A DNA stretch of 64,000 nt from Schistocephalus solidus. Lineage: Eukaryota; Platyhelminthes; Cestoda; Diphyllobothriidea; Diphyllobothriidae. The stretch is from assembly GCA_017591395.1 (NCBI GenBank), contig WEDG01004483.1, forward strand, positions 139,501 through 203,500, written 5' to 3'. The notes below the pieces were generated by a model that saw only the letters and a program-made list of their open reading frames with translations, searched no databases and had not been told where the DNA came from. The position numbers and the translations under genes were made by a program. Position 1 is the first letter of the stretch; each line of letters begins with the position of its first letter. Shown here piece by piece: positions 11,801 to 23,800 of the stretch.

Positions 11801-14800
11801 AAAATCTTCTGTTAGACACGGTTATATATACATCCCAAAGTCTGAATACGAGCGGGTGCACCAGTTTTGAAAATTTTCCCTTTAAAGTTTGTATCATTCC
11901 AAAGAATTTCATCTCTTATAATTAAATATATTGGGATGCCCGTATTTCAATATACATATATATATATATATACAAGGGTAGCGAAAAGTGAGATTCGAAG
12001 TGCCGCAAGAATTAGCCGTCTTTGCTAAGGCGTAGGCGCTCGTTAGTTAGTCGTGCGCGTAACATTTCGTAATCAGCGTCTAGATTGACCTGGCGGTTAA
12101 TGCTGGTCGTGCTAGAGTGCCAAGCTTCGCGTAATTCTTAAGTCTGTTTGGTGTTGGCCATGGCGATCACTTCGGTACCGTCCCAATTAAAGCGGTGGTC
12201 GCACTCAAGTGAGTGCGCAAAAACGAGTGATAAGGGGCCACGTCGGCGAATGGCTAGCTTATGTTCGTTGATGCTAGTCCCAAGACGTGGGCCTGTATAG
12301 TCAAAGTAAACAGAAGGACAGTTGGCGCATGTAATGCGGTAAATGACATTGCTTAATTGTTCTTTGGGTAGAGGTTAATTTACTCGTCATAGGGTTGCGC
12401 GTATGGTGGATGCAGGCTTGTGAGCTACAGAGATGCCAAAGTGACTTAATTGTCTAGAGATCGTTTTGGAAACACCTTGCATGTAAGGTAAGGAATAAAA
12501 TTTGCGTGGCACTATATGTCCATATGAAACATGGTTCTGTGTTTGTCTCTGGCGTTGAGGACAATTTTTCACGAAACTCATTGGACCAGAAGAACTGATA
12601 TAAATACGGTAGTTCTTAAGAAGGTCATCGCTGCTGTAATAGCGGAAGGCCCAGTGGAAAAGGGTGCGAACACAGCTTCTTTTGTGGGCCGCAGGGTGGT
12701 TACTTGCATAGCTAAGCACGACTTCCGCAGTCGAATCCTTTTGGCGGACGCTTGTTGCGAGTCTACCATCACTGAGTCTTTGTATTCTCACGTCTAGGAA
12801 TGGGAGTGTATGTCTTGTTGCAGCTTCGCGAGTAAATTTTATCATCGGGAAGACCCCATTAAGACTGGTGCAATTGCTCAACGTCGCAAGTCTTTATGAT
12901 AGTGAATGTGTCATCTACGTAGTGGAGCTCCATCTTTGGTTTGAAACGTTGTAAGATGCGTTCTTCTAGTCGCTGTAAGACTAGTTTGGCAAGGTACTCC
13001 GATATTGAGGAGCCCATGAGGGTGCCCCTAATTTGTTGATAGTATTTGTCATCAAACTGGCAATAGTTCTTAGGGCAGAGTTTAAGCATGTCTGAAACGT
13101 GCTGTTTTGGAATGCTGATAGGATTTTTCTCTAATCGTCGCTCTATGTTATCAATGGCCGAGTCAGGCGGTATAGAGGAAAAGAGAGAAACATCGTCGAA
13201 CGACGCAATACATTCGTCAGGACTTCTTGAAAACCTTGACTGTTCGGTAGTATTGCCTGCGAGTTTTTGACGCTGTATTGCGATCCAACACTGAGGTGCT
13301 ACATGTGCCTGTTTAACCATTTGGTCAATCCAATGAGTGGTACTATGATTCGCAGTTGGAAGGCTATACGCATGTGCGAAACGGTGGCCACTTACAATCA
13401 TAAATCTGGAATCATAAGGACTTATGAGCTTCAGTCTGGTGAGCTCATTCACTTTCTTCTTCAGGGCTGTCGCCTGCTTTTTTGTTGGGTCTGTGGGCTT
13501 CTTGGTCATTGATAATTTGATTACTTTTGTTTGCAGACTCAACAAAACGCAGGCCGCAACCCTGAAGAACGTGAATGGGCTCACCCGAATGAAGCTCATA
13601 AGTCCTGATGATTCCAGATTTATGATTCTCTGTGACACCCGTATCGCACATGCATATGGCCTTCCAACGGTGCACAAAACAGAAGCACCACAAAGTTGGG
13701 TGATCCGTTACGGCCATCCTCCCGTACTCCTGGAAAATTTACTTGGTTGTCTCTGGTGTTCATTGGTGCCTTTCTTGATGATGCCCAAATTCTTCACTCA
13801 ATCTAGTTCTCTTTGGAACATGGTCACCGTACACCTTCACAACCACTCCAGTTATCTTACGTTTACTCAGGTTAACTTAGCTGTTGAGTACTTTCCCATC
13901 GAATTTGCTGTCCTTTGGCTATTACTTTTAAGGTTTGTGACACAATAGTAAATATCTGACTGGATGAACAGGCCGTTCTGTTGCCTAATTCATAGTCCAT
14001 GTTTTACACATGAAATGCTTACCCTGTTGAACACAACTGGGGTTAGATGTCTAATCGAAGTGTGCTTTTCAGCGCTTTGCAGACGATTACTCGCTTAACT
14101 CCTATTCGGTTCTTTACTTACCAGCTTCGAAAACGGAGTAAAGGCAGTCATCGGATCTCGAATCGAACCTCCTCCAACTGCGTCTCTGCGTCCACCTCCA
14201 ACCGCGACGTGCACACAAACGCGCATCGTCATTCAGCCGGATTTGACAGAACTACGTCGTCCATCCCGCGGCCAAGCTCTTCCACAGGTTCTCTGACTAA
14301 CTCCTCCAGAGGCGACCAATACCCAAATCTATCTTACCGACAGCGGGACTTCAAACGCAAGTCTGAAAATCGAACCAGAGGAGGACGTTCAAATGGCTCC
14401 GTAAGTGTATGATGCTAGTACTTTACTCTTGCACTATATCACAGCTGTTACAGTTATAAGCCTGCCTTACCTACTGCTGTAACCACGACTCATGTTGTCT
14501 TTGGAGGTGGAAGCTAGCAGTAGGAAGTCTTAATTCTGTACAGGGGTGCTAAAACGTTGGCAGGACACCTTACCTCCGACAAATGGGTTAATCGTGGTGT
14601 TAGTGAGTTAAAGAAAACACCCACGTCAACCGTGGCTGAGTTACCGCACTTGAGTCCCTCAGTACTTGTCTGGCGAGAAAGGCGAGTAATTGCAAGATGC
14701 AAAAACTACCGCGGCCTAGTTTTCATGGGTCTTGTCGAAAATCTTTTTTGCAATCGCCATCCTCAGGTCATCCCAGCATGTGCGGAAAACGATGTCGAGG

Positions 14801-17800
14801 CCAAACCTAGCCGGGTTTTGATCTGACCGTCCGCGAATTCCTCCATGGCTATTTTCAGCCGCCGGTTGTCTGATACACTGGCTTAGGTTCGGTCGTCAAG
14901 TCACACCATCAAGTTTCAGTGAACGAAGTGCTCAGTTGACAGACGTTCCTCGAAATGCTCCTAACCAACATGATACATTTTTGGTGAATGGAGGCGAATG
15001 TCCGCATTCCAGGTTGTTGTTCGTTCACCGGAATCATGGCTTTATTCGTCTGAGCTGTCGAACTCTTACTGCAGTCCATCGCCAGATATAAATTTTACTC
15101 GTTTATGTTGCTGTTTTATCTCTGACGATGGACTCAAGTAAGATTTTGAAAGCTCAGACGAATAAAACCATGATTCCGGTGAACGAACAACCTTCTTCGT
15201 CACTTATACGTTTTTGGTGATTGGAGACGGTCAACTTGGGAGTTATTCCATGTTATCCGACTGATGTGGCTCGAGGTCGATCGTCCGGTCGCCCATCGAT
15301 CCTGATAGAGGCCATCAACGTCGGATATAGAGGGATTGTAGGACTGAATCATGACGTCAGGGTGAGGTCGGACGTTTTGGAGTTCCCCTCATGAACGCAC
15401 ACGACTATTTAACCAAGGTCTGTTGTGCTGATTTTCGCACGTCGCCGCCGCCGCCGCCGCCGCATGTGCACACGTACATCGCCATGACTTTGATACCAAT
15501 GTCTTTTAATCAGCTTTGCGTCACCTACAGCCTCATAGCAGACCGTCCGCAATTCTGCTCCCTTGCACTTATGGTGCGGGATGGGCATACTCGCCTGTCA
15601 CATGAGGTTTACAATAGAAACGGATGTCTGCACAACGTCAATCAAACCTTTCCCTCCCTGAAAGTGCTGTCACTGCGGCCATAGTCTTTAAAAAATATCG
15701 ATCGGTAACCGTGTGCGTGCACGTGCCGCTTCCGAGGCACGTGCACTTATGCAACGTGCGCTCTGGCGCGCACGGACGCACACACCAGTCGCCTTCGCTG
15801 TCGCCAGGTTTCAGGTCTGCGCGCGCGTGTGTGCGTCTATAAGCGGTTCCGCGCCCTCGCGCCTTCAATCCTCGTCCGCGTCTGTGAACTTCATCCGCTT
15901 CCTGGTCCTTGCTCCCCTTATCTACAACTAAGTACCGCAGCCACCATCATCGCTCTGTGGAATATTTATAGCCTAATTCGCCTCCCTCCTCACTCCGACA
16001 CAGTTCAGTAAAGCGCCTTCGTTGGGCGGGCCATTTTTTCAACGTGGTGGTGAGTCTTGTGTTTCGCCTATATCCTCACCACTTTTGATTTGCTCAGAAC
16101 GCCAAGGGATCCTATGCCTTGGCGTTTTCTTAAATGATTGGCCTGTGTGTATTAGCTGTCCGGGATAGTCCATTTCAACGCTTTGAAAGTCGCATAAAAT
16201 GTTTTGTAACATAGCGTAGTTACTCCGCGCTGACCTCCCCTGCAATCTATGTCATCTGTGTCCTCAGAAAGTTGCATTCATCACAGTGGACACGCCAGTA
16301 TCTACTTCTATTGGCGGTTAAACTTCGGCACAATTCATGGTTCGGTTTTGGGATAGAAACCGGTTACATCTTGACCTTGTAGATGGAGGCTTCAAGGTCA
16401 GACTAGCCGCTGCACCCAAGCTAGTCTATGGTCTCTAGGCTCAGTATTGATCTGCTGCAACACGCGGGCGGGAGAGGAAAAAAGTTAGATGCTGTACAAC
16501 TCCCCATCACTGTCATGTTTTCTTCTGTTACACTGGGGCAATGTTGATCATTTTTATTTTCGATGACCGACATTGAGGTTGCGTCAAATGAACAATGATG
16601 AAATAATTTGTTTGACTTACTTTTGATAAAATCGGTGGGCTTCGAACCCAACCAGCAAGGGGAAGGCTTTAGTATAGCCAGCGCTCTAGCCAACTGAGCT
16701 ACGAGGCCCCACCGGGAGTCGTGAGTTTAATCTCAAGTTACCCGCCCAGCCTACTGCAAAGTATGAAATCCACCAATTCTGATACTATAAGCTGACTGTC
16801 CAAGCAGGATTTCCTAAGCAATAAATCTAGAATGCACCAGATGACTACCAGGCACAATTAACTAGTAGAGGATTTGGACAGATTTGAATAATTCCTTTGA
16901 CCCAGTTGTGAAAAACTCGGCGGCCTCGGTGGTATTCGAACCCACGCCAGCAAGGGGAAGGCTTTAGTACAGCCAACGCTCTAGCTGGCGGTGGTGGGCG
17001 TGGGTTCGAATCTCACCGAGGCTGCCGAGTTTTGTTCACAAGTGGATCCAATGAATTATTCAAATCTGCTTAAATCCACTTTTTACGATGAAATAGTTAA
17101 GCAGACCTGATTAGTGCTAACATTACTTGTCTGCCCAGTTTCTCACAGTGCGCTACAAGCCGAGGTTTAGGATCGGATAGTCGTGAGTAGATGAGGTCGC
17201 TGGCAAGCTAAGTAGTCGCCCATAGGTTTGCGCTGTTTTCTGAAGGCGAATAAATCTAGAAACCGCCATTTTCTGCTCAGGATTTGTTCATTCTCTCCTA
17301 AACTATCCTTTATCGATTCACTAGTTTCTATACCTTGCTCGACTAGGACGGTCTCCACCCGGGTCGTAATGTAATCTGCATTAGCTAGTTTATCATGAGG
17401 ATTGCCGCACGAGCGAAAACTGGACGCTATATGTCAGCCCTGCCTAATGTCCCCTCCCCCCTCCCTCTCCGCGTTAAGTAGTGCTCAACTCTTCGTCCTT
17501 ACTAAGACACCTGCAGTGCGACAACTTCGCATTGATATCTCCGGTCACCCATGTTGGAGATGGTTTGGTCACTTAACTATCTGCCCCATGAGTTCCCTAC
17601 TGTTGCCCGATGCCGATGCCAACTCCTCACTGCGGGTGCTGGCGGCGTCGGCTAAGGGCATATTCTGTCGACGCATCGAAGTGGCTTTTCAGCTTATGAT
17701 ACTTGGGAACGTGCATCAAAATTACTGGGTCGTCTTCGTCAGTCATGACCGTAGCTGTACAGGTAAATATGAGCACTTACCCAACATTCGCCTCCAACAC

Positions 17801-20800
17801 GTCCCAATGACAGGACTGAGACTCAGTAACTTCTGATGGGTTTCTACAAAAAAGCCACGTGCTGGACTGCCTCTGCCCCTGCATCATACAGACTTTACAT
17901 GCTCTGATAGTAATGTTCATCAGGGATAACAGTGAGTACAATCTGCCTCTTTAACGATACCGACCGAAGACAAAGGAGAATGGAATGGATATTTCTGGCT
18001 CATCAGCCAGTCATAATCAATTCCAGGTGTTGCGACATCCGAGGCTCGAACCCTTGACCTGTTGGTTGGAAGTCCACCACTATAATCATTGAGCCACGGG
18101 CTCATTGTCGTGACGGTTTAGATTGGGAATATTGGCAATCGTTGATGAACGCGTACTGATTGTTAATGGAACTTACTCCTCTCGTTCTATCTTGGGGTTC
18201 AGGCTCGAGCCACACCAGCAGCCGCTTAGCGGCTGGTAGTAGAAGAGGCAGGTTGACAATACCAACCATAGACAAGGGATACTGGAATGACTATTTCTGG
18301 CTCATTAGTCGATATGAGCCAGTCACACCCAACCCCAGCACTATTTTAAGCATTTGGCGTACTGCCATTTGATAACCGTCGATTCCATGATCTTATGGCG
18401 TCGTGTACTTCAGTTGACTATAGCTAGAAAAAGATGCATGTTCTTAGTCTCACTGTCTCTTTTATCCATCATTTTTCAGTGACCAAATTGTCTTAGGAGC
18501 CCTGTTGTCGCGACCTATTCTCGGTCTACGTCTCCTCACGATACCTTTTTGAATCCACTGATGAACCAGATTTCACCGTGCTTTTTTCGACTTCCCCATT
18601 ATAGGCCTTGTCAGGGTTTGTTTTAGTTAGACTAAAGTATAACACCCCATTCAGGTGACATCAGACCTCAACACCAGTCGAGCGTCATTCATAATTGATG
18701 TTTGTACTGCCTGTGAGAACGGTATTCGCGGAACCTACCCCATGTACTGCCATTTTATATTAACGCGCTCACTTGTAAAGTCCCTATAACCATGTACCAT
18801 TATGATTACCTTTTGAGCCATTTCTATAGAATTAAGTTCCCATAATGTTGCCGCATAAAATTACCACGTTTTCTCTTTTGTGTTTTTTAACTTGACCGCT
18901 GCCACTAAACAAATAAATGAGGTGAGCATACTTTAAAACTGATCATTTTCGGGGTAGGTAACCAGATGTCATTTGAACCATTGTAGTCCATGAAAATGAA
19001 TACGATGAACCTCTCATCTAAGATCTCATTTCCAAGGTCGAAAACTAACTGGGGATGTCTATTCTACGAAAGGTGGCATCTCTGTAAACATGGCTTTCAG
19101 GGGGAGGCGGTGATTATATTTTAGTCTCACCACCATTTCTTTCGGCGTGTTCTAAGCTAATTGCCTTCGACACCTTTTTGTTTACTCATATCTCCTATTC
19201 GACCTCGATCAGATGTCATGATAACGAATTTACACGATGGCGAGCATAATAACGTTATCCGTCATAGTGATGACTGATCAAAGCAGTCCCCTTCAAGAAG
19301 CTATATAGGGTATCCGCTTACCGAAAACTGACGCACAATATCTTCTGTCCTAACTATGTTATCCTTGAATTGTAGGTCGTCATGGAGGATGACGAGACGG
19401 ATTTTACCGAATACGTTGATGACGATTACTTGCAGCTTACCGATGATTTCAACCGGAGCGTCAATAACGCCCCACTCAGTGAGTCCTTATTGCATGTTTA
19501 TTTCACCAGCCACCCTGTTCTCCTCGTGATCGAGTTACGTCTTTTCCCTTTTCGTCTTCTCGCTCCGGTGCATTTGAGACCAGACACCCGATTGCCAACC
19601 TCTGCTGTGCTCCGCGCGTTTCCTAATGTAACTCTTAAAAACGATGTACCCTTTTAATGATAACTTGAAGGGCTTAACGCCGGTTCGTTTCGGGTTCGAC
19701 GATCTCCGGTTCGGCCCCTCATCCTCCTCCTTTCTCTTCCTCGTCGTCGTATACTTTTTTGCTTCTGCTGCTTCGGTTTTGTGCAAAACAACCGTACAGT
19801 AGGGATTTTTTTGCGGTAGTGGAAATGCTTCACTGAAAGGCACCCCCCGCCCTGTTTTGTCGCTATTCGGTACGCACTCGATTTATGGGCCTCCGAGTAA
19901 TTGATTGTGATTTGATGTGCCCAAAACGCTGTGAAGTTGGAACAAGCCGGCATTCACCTCCATTGCACAGCACAGTGGAGGTTAATTTTGCTGAACATGC
20001 AGTAGATGTGCTGTCTCATAAAATATCAGCCAAACTTCCAAAATGTGTTTTCGATTCGAAGAGATGACTTAGGCAAGGTTGTAATATTAATTACTGTACA
20101 GCCTGAGCCCAAGCTATTTCAGACACGCTAGGCTGCCTGAATTCGAATGAGCCTCTTTCCGGTCGTCTGCAAAAAGTTACAGTTTAAAAAATGACTGCCA
20201 ATTAGCATGAATTTTAACCATTTATTTGTGATGCTTTTCTAAATTTAAATATTTTTTTTCTGAAAACCATGAACAAAAATACTCTTTCCTATACTTCTTT
20301 GTCATAAAATTACGTCTTCAAGATAGTGGATCTTGTCGTTCTAAAAGTTTCTTATCAAGACCGTTTTTACCCATTCATAATGCATCGTATCCGTCCATTT
20401 ACTAACACTGCTCATACAGGATACAACCCGATCCATATCCATTGAAAATTTTATGAACACAATGTGAAATCTTCATCATAACGTTATGTGTGCTTTTCCA
20501 TAGACAGAATGTATACTGCATGTAGTTTGGAATCCCTAACAGCGGGTCAGGTTCACAATTATTCGGCCGTTGGATAAACTCTTTTTTAAACCGAAAGCTA
20601 TCCATATTTCAAGTATAAGGAAGACGTAATTTGCTATCAAATGAGCGCAAAAGGGAATATTTTAGTTCATTTTTTCCATAAACTATATTTGAATTTATAA
20701 TTGCATAGAACAGGGGTCGGCAAACTTTTCGGACTACTAGGCCACTAGGAGGTCAAGAAGGCACACTAAGCCAGAAGAAAAAGGTGTCCTCAGTCTTCCG

Positions 20801-23800
20801 CTCATCTGTGCGTGTGCGCGTGCCTAGCATCGAAATGCCCCTTGAGATTCGACCGCTTGAATGTGCTGTTGGTGTCGTTGCACAATAAACACAGGGCTTT
20901 GTTGCCGCGTTGGACGAAGAATAATCCGTTAGTCCATTCGGAGTTGAGGACACGACGTTCGAGGTCAACCGTCCGGAGACTGGTAGCTACGCGTTGCTTC
21001 TGCTCTTTAGGCATAGTAATTGGGGTTACTGTGCGGGCACTCGATGTCTGTAATATGACCATGATATAAAATTGCTTCGCACGTCACAGCACACACACGT
21101 GCGCACAACACACGCCTTGACCAGAGAGGGAACTTGTTTACAACACAACATTTATCATCCCTCCCCGGACAAGCACCTGACATCAGTTCTAAAAATAAAC
21201 ACGAGCCACAGCTTGAGCTGCAACCAGCAGTAATGAAGGGGAACAAAACCGTGACAATTCAATTAGGCCGGATCCAACAATAATTAACTAGGGGGGCGTT
21301 AGGCCGGGCTGAAATACTAGGTCGTATCTGGCCTAAAGGCCGGAGTTTGCCGACCTCTGGCATAGAAAGTAAGTTTTTAAAAGTCATGCCAGTTAAGTAG
21401 TCATGTTGTACATAGTGTAGTGTTTTCAGGCGACTGTAAGAAAGCTTGTTCAAAAGCTGGCATCCTTACGTGTCTGAACTATCTCAGAATTAGGTTGCGC
21501 ATTAATTACTATTACAACTCTACTTAAATAGCCATTTCTAATCGGAAATACATTTCGGAATTTTTGTTTGACGTTCCATGAGTTAGCACATCTACTATGT
21601 GTGCGCCTCTGAGCTAATGGAGCAGGATAGAAGAACAAGGAACATATAGTGGCAACACAACGTGCTTTTGCTTTTGGTAAAAGTAAATTGGCCTCTAACT
21701 ATGCATGCCATCCCTAACCCTGCAGCAAACGCTTCCGGTGGGTCTCAGTTACCGCCACCGTCTTCTGCTCTGTTTCCGTCTTCCCTTTGAGGTAGATGGG
21801 GTAACTAAGTTTTGTACGAGTGAACAAGACAGGTTGGTTTCCGTCACCGGTGGAGTTGGCATTCTAGCTCGTCATGTCACTCGTGTACCTGTAATTTCTT
21901 CAGTGAGATATCTCTGTTATGGCTCGTTCCTCGGTCATCCCTGTGACGAACGACAGGATTACGGGCGAAAATCAGTTAGATGTGTCATCTTCAGCGGGGC
22001 TCAACAGACAAACCATATGCATGCCGACTCTGAAAAAAAGAGATACACTGTTTTGTTCATCAGGTTGCACACCTACGGTGTACACTCAAATCAGTTGGCA
22101 ATCAGCCAACACCCCTTGTCCCTCTGCAATACAGGCTCGTGTCATGTCAACTGAGTTCCCAAATGTTCCGTCGTGCGGAGGAAGGAATTCAAGTGCTAGC
22201 ACGTAAATTGCTCACACTTTAGGTTTGAAAAGAGTTCTTGTGCATTGACGTCTACGGAAAAAACCGAGTGTCACGGACAACGAGTCAGTCGCCTCTGCTG
22301 AATCTGTAAACACGCCTCCTGATAACTGGACATGCCGGATTCAGACGGTTCACCTACTTTGCCGGTTGTCGGTTGCGTGTCTCATGAAATGTTAACCAGA
22401 ATTCTAAGGTGGGTTTTCCACTAGAAGGAATTTCTTAGATGGTATTGTGCAATTGATTATCGGCCAGCGTAATCTCAAGTTATTTCAGTGACACCATGAC
22501 ACGGGCTTTTGAATGCATCTCTTACCAACTGCTTGCAAAATATTGCAATCGGAAAAAAATGATGACCTTAGTAGTATTACTTTTCCATTAATTTTTGATT
22601 CGTATAATTCTACTTGGTAAGGCTGTGTTTGTGTCTTGTTCTGTGGATCTCTTTGGTGACACAAATTGTGCCCCCCACGAGTGACGGTTTTCTAGCAGCG
22701 AACCTGGAGAATTTGACATGTTATCTTCTGTGGCACTAGAGACCGAAGATCCAAGACCCACCCCCATTTCTTGACCGATTACCTTGAGCTAGGTTTTAAG
22801 CTGGTCTTTCCTTCGTCACCTCCATGTAGGCAGCGGTGTCTTATGAGGGCGATATCACTAAACTCATGCGACGGTTGGCAGGGTACATGCTTAAACCGCT
22901 TCAATTGTCTTTCTCGGCTGACTTGAGATATCATCGCGATGTTGCAGGGAGTGCAAACTGTCATTCTAGACAGTCCCCTGCGCTTAACACGAAGGATGGT
23001 TCCCAGACAACGGCGGTCAGCCGCCTTAAGTTTTCGTTTTGCATGCACACGATCCGTAAAGGAGGACCAACCGCAAAAAAATCCTCTCTGGATAAAGCTT
23101 GCGTTAAACCTGAGAGCAACATATATTTGAGAAACGATGTCGTTTTTATTCTGTTCATTTTGTAGTAGCCTCGCTCCGAGTTGTTTTGAACTGTCTACCT
23201 AACTAAATTTGCGGCCATTAACCTAGGGAAACGTCTTCTTTCGGCCAGGAATGCAACTGTAAAGCACTTTGATCTTCCCTGCGTTTAACTGATTTAGCGA
23301 TTTATTCACTCGCAACGCTAAATCCTGTAGGTTATAAAAGCTCGATGCTAGTTGTGTGATATCGTCGAGGTAGTCGAATTTACTACGCCTGCTTCCAGTT
23401 GAAAATTCGACAATATCGTCAAAACCTGCAGGGAACTTCCAAGCATAGAGTCGATAACGTTAAAAGAGGAAATTAAGGTGTGTCACATTGTGAGAATATG
23501 CTTGGTACATCTACGTCGAGTACGGAACCTGTAGTGATTGTCTTTCGTCCTCACACACACACACTGTGTACACCTTAAAACTGTTTGAGAGTGACAGTGA
23601 CAAATCAAAATTATTGCAGCAGTGTCTATGAGACTGGGTTTACAAACTGCCTTCTACTTATCTACAACCCCCCTTTCTGATTACGGATTCCGGTTAGAAT
23701 CCGAAACACCAGACCAATAAACTTGTTCCAGCGACCCCACCTTCTTTGTCTTGTACCTTCTTGGTGACGGGCAGAAATCCAGTCATCAGGGGTGAGATCA

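Larger units (their letters stand above)
12000..13700 (-). mobile_element. Penelope-like element, RT plus GIY-YIG, nearly complete
   Basis: Minus strand. N to [21 protein letters not shown] and [11 protein letters not shown] (RT motif 1, usually YGLPK.HK), [16 protein letters not shown] (FDV.SLFT.IP), [20 protein letters not shown] (motif with GS.(I/L)S), [11 protein letters not shown] (catalytic YVDD near 12910-12935), a frame change near 12870, [25 protein letters not shown], and [17 protein letters not shown]-like stretch follows at 12340-12130: [13 protein letters not shown]....G..INEHKLA, then [16 protein letters not shown], ending [15 protein letters not shown]. Best-preserved PLE in the window; at least one frameshift and a degenerate first RT motif suggest it is inactive. 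Confidence 0.85.
15008..15195. repeat. Inverted repeat with hammerhead motifs on both strands
   Basis: Left arm AGGTTGTTGTTCGTTCACCG (from 15011) returns as CGGTGAACGAACAACCTT (to 15194). The arms also share ATTCGTCTGAGCT / AGCTCAGACGAAT. Each arm contains one hammerhead-like core, listed separately. Confidence 0.85.
20060..21640. repeat. AT-rich repeat family copy 1, split by a hAT element
   Basis: Excluding the hAT (20711-21359), about 930 bp shares ordered blocks with 62.6-63.65 kb: AAAATTACGTCTTC, TCCGTCCATTTACTAACACTG / TCTGTCCACTTATTGATGCT, CATGTAGTTT, ATTTTTTCCATAAA, TTAAGTAG.CAT, AAGCTTGTTCAAAAGC and TTTGACGTTCCATGA. No coding similarity seen. An apparently non-coding family. Confidence 0.65.

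Noticed and set aside
15880..16060. Possible LTR end (TATA-like AATATTTATAG, CAGTAAAG, then GTGGTGAG)
   Set aside because: No partner LTR, primer-binding site or gag/pol sequence could be identified next to it.
16630..16712. A working tRNA gene on the minus strand
   Set aside because: A and B boxes and two stems are present but the acceptor stem lacks its 3' half, and related copies occur nearby, so it is a SINE head.
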